A stretch of DNA of 9,090 bases. Origin: Flavobacterium sp. GTDB taxonomy: Bacteria; Bacteroidota; Bacteroidia; Flavobacteriales; Flavobacteriaceae. The stretch covers positions 1-9,090 of the forward strand of contig SXQR01000086.1 of the NCBI GenBank assembly GCA_005792865.1, in the 5' to 3' direction. Below the pieces are notes generated by a model. The model was not told the DNA's origin. It was given only the letters and a program-made list of their open reading frames with translations, and searched no databases. Position numbers and translations under genes: made by a program. Positions within the stretch are counted from its first letter, which is position 1, and the number at the start of each line of letters is the position of its first letter. This document shows positions 1-4,481 of this stretch, piece after piece.

Positions 1-540
1 CCGTCCCAGGAGCAGATTCCCATTTGGCTTGCGGCGGGAGGAACACCGGCTTCGGCGATAAGGGCGGCCACCCTGGGGCTTCCGCTCATGCTGGCCATCA
101 TCGGAGGGATGCCGGAGCAGTTTGTTCCCTTCATCAACCTTTACAGGGAGACCGCACGCAAAGAGGGCAATCGGGAACCCCGCTTTGGCGTGAACAACCA
201 CATGTTCATCGGGGAGGATTCAAAGCAGGCCGCAAATGACTTTTTCCCGCATTATGCCGCGATGATGGACCGTGTGGGCCGCGACCGCGGATGGGCAAAA
301 CTCTCCCGTGAACAATATGATTACCTGCGGACTCCAAAGGCCGCGCTGATGGTGGGCAGCCCGCAGCAGGTGATCGACAAGATTTTGTATGAACACGAAC
401 TCTTCGGTTTCACGCGTTTTATGGCGCAGGCGAGCCTGGGGACCACGCCGCACCGGCTGGTCATGAAATCGATTGAACTCTTCGGCACTAAAGTGGTCCC
501 GGAGATCCGCAAGGCAACTTCCCAAATCACTGCATCATGA
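1..540 (+). CDS. LLM-class flavin-dependent oxidoreductase, C-terminal part
   Basis: The reading frame is open from base 1, so the N-terminus lies to the left and 179 residues are visible. The visible start has a PIWLAAGGTP motif followed by a small-residue-rich stretch (about residues 7-36). In luciferase-like monooxygenases this corresponds to a strand and loop late in the TIM barrel, near the flavin site. Later parts also fit the family: an NNHMFIG strand (about 65-71) and a VGSPQQVIDKI helix (about 117-127), typical of the last barrel repeat. The ending with SIELFGTKVVPEIR resembles the subgroup often named 'probable oxidoreductase, LLM family'. By family knowledge these are cytoplasmic flavin-dependent enzymes using reduced flavin or F420; the substrate cannot be told from this fragment. 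The stop codon overlaps the next gene's start (ATGA), indicating translational coupling. Confidence 0.92.
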   Translation, partial: PSQEQIPIWLAAGGTPASAIRAATLGLPLMLAIIGGMPEQFVPFINLYRETARKEGNREPRFGVNNHMFIGEDSKQAANDFFPHYAAMMDRVGRDRGWAKLSREQYDYLRTPKAALMVGSPQQVIDKILYEHELFGFTRFMAQASLGTTPHRLVMKSIELFGTKVVPEIRKATSQITAS

Positions 541-848
541 ACAAATACGTCACATTGGTCGATACCCTCAACAGCCTGCGCGAGCAGGGCTATACCCAGG
601 ACCTGAATGTCCGCGGCGACTGCCTTGTGTGCGGGTCGTCCGAACCCCTGCCGCCGGAGGATTTCAGGATCGACCAGGTCTTTCGGTTTGAGGGCGCCAC
701 CAACCCGGATGACCAGGCCGTGCTTTACGCCATTTCCTCCGAGCGCTTCGGCATCAGGGGCACGCTTGTCAACGGCTACGGGATCTCGGCAGACGATTCG
801 GTCAGTGCCCTGGTCGCACGGTTGCGCACGCACCCCGACCGCAATTGA
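537..848 (+). CDS. Conserved 103-residue protein of the family often labelled 'phosphoribosylpyrophosphate synthetase'
   Basis: The ATG start lies inside the ATGA overlap with the oxidoreductase gene, so the pair is an operon. The protein has a pattern I recognise from many Bacteroidota: an N-terminal TLVDTLNSLREQGYT helix, a GDCLVC cysteine pair (about residues 27-32), a PEDFRIDQVFRFEG core (about 40-53), a NPDDQAVLYAISS strand (about 56-68) and a GTLVNGYG strand (about 75-82). Such proteins are often named phosphoribosylpyrophosphate synthetase in databases. At 103 residues, however, it is only about one third of a true PRPP synthetase, and I see no PRPP-binding loop. The name is therefore probably an inherited error and the function is unknown. 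No signal peptide or membrane segment is visible, so it should be cytoplasmic. The gene ends about 30 bases before the convergent terminator. Confidence 0.87.
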   Translation: MNKYVTLVDTLNSLREQGYTQDLNVRGDCLVCGSSEPLPPEDFRIDQVFRFEGATNPDDQAVLYAISSERFGIRGTLVNGYGISADDSVSALVARLRTHPDRN

Positions 849-870
849 AGATCCCTCCAAAATTGACATT

Positions 871-900
871 ACAAAAAAGGCTGCAATTGCAGCCTTCTTA
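871..900. terminator. Convergent terminator with perfect palindrome
   Basis: Bases 877-896 form a perfect 20-base palindrome: GGCTGC and GCAGCC arms, extended by AA/TT, around AATT. It sits between the ends of the plus-strand pair (stop at 848) and the minus-strand Gre-like gene (stop at 901-903). Read on the minus strand the stem is followed by TTTTTTGT, a good rho-independent tail. On the plus strand it is followed only by CTTCTTATT, so it should work mainly for the minus-strand gene and weakly in the other direction. Confidence 0.85.
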
Positions 901-1275
901 TTAGATCTTCTCCACCTTCAGGACTTCGATCTCCCTTTCACCATCGGCAAAGGGCCACTTGATCCGGGCGCCTTGCGGATACCCCACGAGCGCGATGCCA
1001 ATGGGCGTCATGATGGATTCGGTGCGGTGCTTGTGCTTCTGTTTCCCCGGCTGGACAAAGTTGTGCGTCTGCTCCGTGCCGCTGTCCGGGTAGCGCACCG
1101 TGACCCTGGAATTGATGTCCACGATGTCGCCGGGAAGTTCATTGCGTCGCACCTGCCGCGCGTTGCGGAGCTCTGTGGTGAGGCGGTCGGCCTGTTCGGG
1201 CGTTACTTTTTTCCTCCTGAGCTGGTCCTTGATCAAATCGTAGATACCGGTTGTCAAAATGATAGGCTGTTCCAT
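901..1275 (-). CDS. Short GreA/GreB-family transcription elongation factor-like protein
   Basis: The ATG at 1275 gives 124 residues beginning MEQPIILTTGIYDLIKD, the N-terminus expected for this Bacteroidota family; the frame stays open far upstream, but that part overlaps a lipoprotein gene and is not protein-like. The C-terminal half carries the GreA/GreB C-terminal (FKBP-like) pattern: NSRVTVRYPD near residues 54-63, then ESIMTPIGIALVGYPQGARIKWPFADGEREIEVLKVE to the end. Classical GreA has about 158 residues, including a long N-terminal coiled coil that inserts into the RNA polymerase secondary channel. Here the N-terminal part is only about 50 residues and lacks most of that coiled coil. 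It may bind RNA polymerase as Rnk-like or Gfh-like proteins do rather than stimulate transcript cleavage; that is inference. No Shine-Dalgarno motif is visible, which is usual in this phylum. Confidence 0.87.
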   Translation of the reverse strand: MEQPIILTTGIYDLIKDQLRRKKVTPEQADRLTTELRNARQVRRNELPGDIVDINSRVTVRYPDSGTEQTHNFVQPGKQKHKHRTESIMTPIGIALVGYPQGARIKWPFADGEREIEVLKVEKI

Positions 1276-1289
1276 GATATGCAAAATTG

Positions 1290-1338
1290 CGGGCAACCGC
1301 GATAGTCCCGAACTGTTTTTGCAGCTTCGGGTCGCCCG
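1290..1338 (-). other. Nested stem-loop in the leader of the Gre-like gene
   Basis: On the minus strand, CCCGAA and TTCGGG arms with inner CTG/CAG pairs (one bulged G) enclose a CAAAAA loop at 1307-1331. Outer CGGGC (1334-1338) and GCCCG (1290-1294) arms can close a larger stem around it. No T-run follows, so it is not an ordinary terminator. It ends 14 bases before the ATG at 1275 and could influence translation; that is inference from base pairing only. Confidence 0.4.
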
Positions 1339-1363
1339 GTTAAAAATAAATGATTCGGATGGG

Positions 1364-1383
1364 CCTGCCCGGGACCGGACAGG
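1364..1383 (-). other. GC-rich hairpin directly after the small open frame
   Basis: On the minus strand CCTGTCCGG and CCGGGCAGG arms pair over about 8 positions with one G-U pair and a four-base loop. It starts one base after the stop codon of the 52-residue open frame. A T-rich stretch (ATTTATTTTTAA, 1341-1352) follows only after about 11 bases, so this is at best a weak terminator or an RNA 3'-end stabiliser. Confidence 0.35.
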
Positions 1384-1384
1384 A

Positions 1385-1543
1385 TCAGGAGACGAACTCC
1401 TTGGAACTTTTAAGGAAATTATCATCAAGCACATAGGACATCGCCCAGGGCGCGCCGGTTGGTCGGCCAAAATGTTTGAATAAATTGTCCATGCCTTGAT
1501 CTTTAAGCAAAGATAGCCCGTAATTTTTTGCTTCGGAAGCCAT
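1385..1543 (-). CDS. Candidate small protein, 52 residues, unrecognised
   Basis: This frame runs from an ATG at 1543 to a TGA at 1385-1387 in the 292-base interval between the lipoprotein and the Gre-like gene. It begins MASEAKNYGLSLLKDQG, continues through a GRPTGAPWAMSYVLDD stretch (about residues 27-42) and ends KSSKEFVS. Composition is balanced and soluble, without the Arg/Pro/Ser-rich look of shadow frames. A stop codon (TAA) immediately precedes the ATG, so the start is defined at this end. The ATG lies 24 bases after the lipoprotein stop, and a hairpin follows its stop. Against it: no clear ribosome site, a TATCTTTG promoter-like box inside it, and no family I recognise. If that box is used, a shorter product from the ATG at 1492 (35 residues) is possible. 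Confidence 0.5.
   Translation of the reverse strand: MASEAKNYGLSLLKDQGMDNLFKHFGRPTGAPWAMSYVLDDNFLKSSKEFVS
1508..1515 (-). promoter_or_regulatory. Possible Bacteroidota -7 box (TATCTTTG)
   Basis: The minus strand reads TATCTTTG followed by C, an exact match to the Bacteroidota primary sigma -7 consensus TAnnTTTG. I do not find a convincing TTG -33 element at the usual distance upstream. If real, transcription would begin near 1500, about 225 bases before the Gre-like gene and inside the 52-residue frame. Confidence 0.35.
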
Positions 1544-1567
1544 TTAACAGGTTGCTGGCAATGGTCC

Positions 1568-1972
1568 CTATTTTGGCAAATGGATGATTCCCGACGCATC
1601 GGGCGCGGCGAGAGTGCCGTTGACATAAATCTGCGGCTGGCCCTGCACCAATTGATATGTGAGCGTATCCCGGTCTTCCAAATTCCAGTCCACATAGGTA
1701 GCGGCGGATTCGCCCCGGGCCATCTCAATCCAAACGCTATTCACCGGCCCATCGGTCACAAGCACCGGATAGGCGCCCGTGAAGAGTTCGCCCCCATGCC
1801 GGTACAGGATCTTGATTTGTTGGAAATTCACTTCGTCGATCAGTGATTGTCCATCGGCATTGACAACGGCAATGTTGGCATTAACGGGTGCCGGTCCGCA
1901 GCCGCATTCCCTTTCGGGACTGCAGGAAACCATCATGGCCATCAAGGCAAAGGAGGTAATGATTTTTTTCAT
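1568..1972 (-). CDS. Small lipoprotein, function unknown
   Basis: The 134-residue product starts MKKIITSFALMAMMVSC: two lysines, a hydrophobic segment and a lipobox-like MVSC with the lipidated cysteine at position 17. It should therefore be exported by Sec, lipidated and anchored in a membrane. The mature part begins with a Cys-rich CGCGPAP segment (about residues 23-29) and then looks like a beta-rich globular domain, with a YVDWNLEDRDTLTYQL stretch (about 92-107), an IYVNGTL strand (114-120) and a IIHLPK end. I recall similar small Bacteroidota lipoproteins of unknown function but cannot name a family with certainty. A possible small membrane-protein frame ends 6 bases upstream, and the 52-residue frame begins 24 bases downstream, so these may share a transcript. 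Confidence 0.85.
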   Translation of the reverse strand: MKKIITSFALMAMMVSCSPERECGCGPAPVNANIAVVNADGQSLIDEVNFQQIKILYRHGGELFTGAYPVLVTDGPVNSVWIEMARGESAATYVDWNLEDRDTLTYQLVQGQPQIYVNGTLAAPDASGIIHLPK

Positions 1973-1978
1973 GATGGG

Positions 1979-2095
1979 TCAGGGTATGATGCTCAAAAGG
2001 GTAATGATCACGGCGGCCACTATGAGGAAAACGACATGTGAATGGTTATAGATCTTATCATAACGGCGGTAGAAGCCGCGCGGATTGATGAACAG
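1979..2095 (-). pseudogene. Candidate small membrane protein with no usual start codon (possible one-base frameshift)
   Basis: In the 169 bases between the DUF3788 and lipoprotein genes, one minus-strand frame encodes about 38 residues: LFINPRGFYRRYDKIYNHSH followed by a hydrophobic segment, VVFLIVAAVIITLLSII, and then a stop (TGA at 1979-1981). This is a basic/aromatic N-terminal part and one membrane helix, a very protein-like layout. The frame has a TGA just upstream and contains no ATG, GTG or TTG; the first possible start is a CTG at 2095. An ATG at 2106 lies one base out of frame: removing one G from the GGG run at about 2098-2100 would join it smoothly as MIRTLFINPRG. So it is a frameshifted gene, a sequencing error, a gene with a CTG start, or a remnant. 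Confidence 0.45.
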
Positions 2096-2141
2096 GGTCC
2101 CGGATCATATTTGAATAACGTTGGCGGTTGTACGCCCGAAG

Positions 2142-2555
2142 TTAAGGATATAATTTGAATTCCAGGAGCTTTTGGATATCGGCAACGTTCTCCCGTTGCC
2201 TAATCTCGATCCTGATTCCCCTGCCTTCGGCGTATCGGCGGGCACGGGCAAGTTCCCATTTGATGTCCTGGCCAACGCTGCTTTCCATGACGGCGGCAAA
2301 GGCACGGTCGCCAAGAACAAAGGCAACCTTAAAATATCCTTCGCGCGGCAATAGGTAAAGGAGGATCCTTTTGCGATATAAAATGCGGTAGCTCCAGCCA
2401 AAACTGCCGCCATGTTTCCACTCGCCCCGGACTTCCGGCCGCATTTCGGCGGCGATTGATTCGATGGTGGTCCAGAGCGGGTAGGTTTCGCCCAGGGTTA
2501 TGGAAAGGGCCGCTTCATCCGGCATTTTTGACTTGTCAGGAAAGATGCTTTTCAT
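2142..2555 (-). CDS. DUF3788 domain protein
   Basis: The ATG at 2555 gives 137 residues. The sequence follows the DUF3788 pattern along its whole length: FPDKSKMPDEAAL at the N-terminus, GETYPLWTTIESI (about residues 22-34), GEWKHGGSFGWSYRI (44-58), ILLYLLPREGYFKVAFVLG (about 64-82), and YAEGRGIRIEI (about 107-117) before a C-terminal helix ending in LLEFKLYP. The family is soluble and its biochemical function is unknown. The frame continues upstream through the Nudix gene, but those residues are not protein-like, and the MKSIFPDK start matches family members. The ATG overlaps the Nudix stop as ATGA, so the two are translationally coupled. Confidence 0.88.
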   Translation of the reverse strand: MKSIFPDKSKMPDEAALSITLGETYPLWTTIESIAAEMRPEVRGEWKHGGSFGWSYRILYRKRILLYLLPREGYFKVAFVLGDRAFAAVMESSVGQDIKWELARARRYAEGRGIRIEIRQRENVADIQKLLEFKLYP

Positions 2556-3046
2556 TTTCCGGGTGGATTTTGCGTCCCGATGGGTGCCTCCCGGTCCAAT
2601 AGGTCCTGCAATTGATCGAGCAGGGCGGCCTGGCCGGTATTGATCTTTATCAGCGCCATGGAAATGGTGAAATATTCGGCGCGGTCCACTTCGGGGAATG
2701 GCGCCATTTTTCCCGATCGCGGCGGCCATTCCATCGTAAATTCGTTGCTGCGAAATCGGGACAGGTCGGCATCGAATTTTACAGCGAAGCCATGGACCAC
2801 CTTTCCGGATTTGAGCTTCACGGGCAAAAGGGCAACAAAATCGCCCGAGACCGCAATCCCGGTCTCCTCCTGAAATTCCCGTTTTGCGGCCTGGAGCGCG
2901 TCTTCCTGCCCGCCGATCTCTCCCTTGGGTATGGACCAGCTTCCGTGGTCCTTGTTTTTCCAAAACGGTCCGCCGGGATGCACGAGCAGGACCTCGGGCC
3001 CGTCATCGGTTTTCCGCCAGGCCAATATTCCGGCACTCTGTTTCAA
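2552..3046 (-). CDS. Nudix hydrolase (TTG start)
   Basis: The 164-residue protein carries a complete Nudix box: G42, E48, then REFQEETGI at residues 56-64, matching GX5EX7REUXEEXGU. The glutamates bind the divalent metal used to cleave a diphosphate linked to another group. Before it are EVLLVHPGGPFW (18-29) and GSWSIPKGE (35-43), the pattern of a Nudix subgroup typified by 'HPGGPFW' proteins. The substrate is not known; a damaged nucleotide or dinucleoside polyphosphate is possible. The start is a TTG at 3046: no ATG, GTG or other start gives the family-typical N-terminus (KQSAGILAWR), and the first in-frame ATG is past residue 100. An AAAGG motif lies 7 bases upstream of the TTG, unusual for this phylum and in support of the start. 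It follows the response regulator by 10 bases. Confidence 0.95.
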   Translation of the reverse strand: MKQSAGILAWRKTDDGPEVLLVHPGGPFWKNKDHGSWSIPKGEIGGQEDALQAAKREFQEETGIAVSGDFVALLPVKLKSGKVVHGFAVKFDADLSRFRSNEFTMEWPPRSGKMAPFPEVDRAEYFTISMALIKINTGQAALLDQLQDLLDREAPIGTQNPPGK

Positions 3047-3060
3047 ATTTTGACCTTTAG
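3045..3060 (-). promoter_or_regulatory. Shine-Dalgarno-like site supporting the Nudix TTG start
   Basis: The minus strand reads TAAAGGTCAAAATTTG: the TAA stop of the response regulator overlaps an AAAGG motif that lies 7 bases before the TTG codon. It favours this TTG as the Nudix start and suggests re-initiation by ribosomes ending the upstream gene. Confidence 0.5.
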
Positions 3061-3482
3061 CGGATATAATTGGGCGAAACGCACTTGAGCCAATAGTCCA
3101 TGATAATTTTCATGATATCCTGGATATCGGCAAAATGAGTCGGTTTGACAAAAAAGCCCTGTGCCGATTTGGAATATGCTTCCACCACATGGATTTGCTC
3201 GGCACTCGTCGAAAAGAAAAGGAAGGGAATGGACTTGAGCCGAAGCTGCTCGTTCTGGTGGATCTTCTCCCGCAGTTCCAGGCCGCTCAACCGCGGCATG
3301 TTGATGTCCGAAAAAATGATGAACGGCTCCACTTCCTCCCTGGTCAGGTAATCCAGGGCGTCGTCCCCATCGTTAAAGAACAGGATTTCGTTTTTATAAC
3401 CCAGAGATTCAAATGCAGCCTGCATCACCTCCTGGTCGTCAAGGTCGTCTTCAATGATCACTACGGGTCCGCTTCGGTTCAT
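3057..3482 (-). CDS. Single-domain response regulator (REC only, Rcp-like)
   Basis: The 141 residues form one receiver domain and nothing more. The acidic pocket is EDD at residues 11-13. The phosphorylation site is D59 within FSDINMPRLSG, the conserved Ser/Thr is at S91-T92 (FFSTSAE), and the invariant lysine is K113 in FFVKP. All residues needed for phosphotransfer are present. There is no DNA-binding or enzymatic output domain, so it probably acts through protein-protein contact or passes phosphate on, like CheY or the cyanobacterial Rcp proteins its sequence resembles. No histidine kinase is encoded in the window, so its partner is elsewhere. It starts at the ATG at 3482 and leads a compact group with the Nudix and DUF3788 genes. 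Confidence 0.96.
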   Translation of the reverse strand: MNRSGPVVIIEDDLDDQEVMQAAFESLGYKNEILFFNDGDDALDYLTREEVEPFIIFSDINMPRLSGLELREKIHQNEQLRLKSIPFLFFSTSAEQIHVVEAYSKSAQGFFVKPTHFADIQDIMKIIMDYWLKCVSPNYIR

Positions 3483-3523
3483 GGGTTTGTCAATTAGAGG
3501 TTAGGTTTGCGGACATTTTGCGG

Positions 3524-3706
3524 TCAATCTTCCTGATTTTCCTGGTCTTCAAAAAAATCCCGTGCGCGCTTGAGCCCGGTGGCAATGGCAACACCTTCCT
3601 CGGCACCTTCCTCAAGCATTGCATTGGCGATCTCGACCGCCTTGTCCCGGATATGGTCGGGCTGGTTTTTGTAGGAGGGCGGATAATCACCGTTGTACCA
3701 GGGCAT
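3524..3706 (-). CDS. Conserved small acidic protein, 60 residues (MPWYNGDYPPSYKNQP type)
   Basis: The ATG at 3706 gives 60 residues starting MPWYNGDYPPSYKNQP, then a helix with a DKAVEIANAMLEEG motif (about residues 22-35), GVAIATGLKRARDFFE (about 38-53) and an acidic tail. I recognise this pattern from small proteins in many bacteria, in which PWxNGDYPxSxKN is followed by an EIANALLEEG helix and an AIA(T)A helix. The spacing resembles ChaB-like small proteins, but I cannot assign it to that family. The function is unknown; it should be soluble and cytoplasmic. It lies just after the strong terminator of the upstream lipoprotein gene and 41 bases before the response regulator, so it may be first in that transcript. 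A 66-residue frame at 3490-3690 overlaps it but has Arg/Pro/Ser-rich shadow composition. Confidence 0.85.
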   Translation of the reverse strand: MPWYNGDYPPSYKNQPDHIRDKAVEIANAMLEEGAEEGVAIATGLKRARDFFEDQENQED

Positions 3707-3770
3707 TGCGATTCGTTTTGAATGGTTTCCCTAATTTACGGATTTATCGGTTGCAAATATGCATGGGCGT

Positions 3771-3796
3771 AAAAAAACCGGCACGGGGCCGGCTTT
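3771..3796 (-). terminator. Rho-independent terminator after the lipoprotein gene
   Basis: The minus strand starts with AAAGCCGGC, a five-base loop CCCGT, then GCCGG and seven T residues. The arms pair over five GC pairs, extended by a G-U and three A-U pairs into the T-run. The structure begins two bases after the lipoprotein stop codon at 3799-3801. It is a strong terminator that separates this gene from the response-regulator group. Confidence 0.9.
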
Positions 3797-3798
3797 CA

Positions 3799-4341
3799 CT
3801 ATTCGTATTTGTAGTGGAAGGTTCCTTCCGTAACGTTGATGTCAACGGGCGCTGCGGGATTGTCAAGTTCCTGGACGGTCTTGAAGGTGAACGTTCCCTT
3901 GACGATCTTGGCGCTGGCATTCACCTCGGTAATGACGATCGTGCCTTCCTTGGTATGTTCGCTGATGTCGTTGGAATTGTCGATCAGGTCTATGAAATGC
4001 GATGTTGGCGTATCAAAGGTTTCCTGTGAGACGGTATAGGTACCCACCGCGATATCGGCGCGCTTTAGCCACAAATTGATTTCGGGATTACCCCAGATTC
4101 CGCCCTGGCGCCCCTGCAGCAAGACAAAATCCTCGATGGGGTAGTAGCTAAAGATGTTCGTGTTGGAAAATTCGTTGTTGTTGAAAGGGTTGTTGGCCTC
4201 GAACACGGTGCCGTTGAGCTTGGCGGTCATCGCAAAGTCCGGCGTGGACGGATTGTTGTTGTTGGAATCGCTGTCGCCGTCAGATGAGCAGCCAATGAAG
4301 GTCATGGATAGGGCCATGGCCAGGATCGTAATTTTTTGCAT
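3799..4341 (-). CDS. Lipoprotein, possibly surface-exposed (DUF6252-like)
   Basis: The 180-residue product begins MQKITILAMALSMTFIGC, a signal peptide with an FIGC lipobox (cysteine 18). Next comes a Ser/Asp/Asn-rich linker, SSDGDSDSNNNNPSTPD, typical of flavobacterial lipoproteins. The mature domain is beta-rich: a TAKLNGTVFEA strand (about residues 39-49), an EINLWLKRADIAVGTYTV region (about 87-104), and a C-terminal KGTFTFKTV...VTEGTFHYKYE hairpin (about 148-180). This is the layout of small Bacteroidota lipoproteins of the DUF6252 sort, whose role is unknown; that assignment is from memory of the pattern. Acidic residues soon after the lipidated cysteine resemble lipoprotein export signals for the outer surface, an inference only. 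It appears to be transcribed separately: 140 bases separate it from the WG gene, and a terminator follows. Confidence 0.88.
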   Translation of the reverse strand: MQKITILAMALSMTFIGCSSDGDSDSNNNNPSTPDFAMTAKLNGTVFEANNPFNNNEFSNTNIFSYYPIEDFVLLQGRQGGIWGNPEINLWLKRADIAVGTYTVSQETFDTPTSHFIDLIDNSNDISEHTKEGTIVITEVNASAKIVKGTFTFKTVQELDNPAAPVDINVTEGTFHYKYE

Positions 4342-4379
4342 GTTTTTGTTAAAAGTTTTGGCGAATGTAGGGTTTTATA

Positions 4380-4388
4380 CAAACTCTA
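4380..4388 (-). promoter_or_regulatory. Possible -7 promoter element upstream of the lipoprotein gene
   Basis: In the 140-base interval upstream of the lipoprotein gene, the minus strand reads TAGAGTTTG. This resembles the Bacteroidota -7 box TAnnTTTG with one extra base in the spacer. Transcription would begin about 30 bases before the ATG at 4341. No clear -33 element was found. The rest of the interval (4389-4481) shows no strong hairpin with a T-run and no open frame. Confidence 0.25.
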
Positions 4389-4481
4389 TTACAATCCAGG
4401 TAACTTTATTGAAAAAACACCGAACATCTTTAGCCGCACACCGCAATGTATGATGTAGGGCAGGCGCGGTTTTCTACCAGG

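Noticed and set aside
321..869. 182-residue minus-strand open frame at the left end
   Set aside because: Antisense to the flavin oxidoreductase and the 103-residue gene, both with clear family patterns.
607..1305. 232-residue plus-strand open frame across the convergent terminator
   Set aside because: It overlaps two well-supported genes and the palindromic terminator, and its N-terminal part is Arg/Ser/Pro-rich shadow sequence.
1276..1728. N-terminal extension of the Gre-like gene to 1728
   Set aside because: It would run through the lipoprotein gene and the leader; the sequence is Arg/Pro/Ser-rich, and family members begin at the MEQPIILTTG start.
2122..2138. GGCG/CGCC inverted arms after the DUF3788 stop
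   Set aside because: The stem is only about four pairs and no T-run follows, so it is not a credible terminator.
2556..2963. N-terminal extension of the DUF3788 gene to 2963
   Set aside because: It overlaps the Nudix gene in another frame with no protein-like pattern; MKSIFPDK is the family-typical start.
3490..3690. 66-residue minus-strand frame overlapping the small acidic protein
   Set aside because: Composition is Arg/Pro/Ser/Lys-rich shadow sequence, while the overlapping 60-residue frame matches a known conserved pattern.
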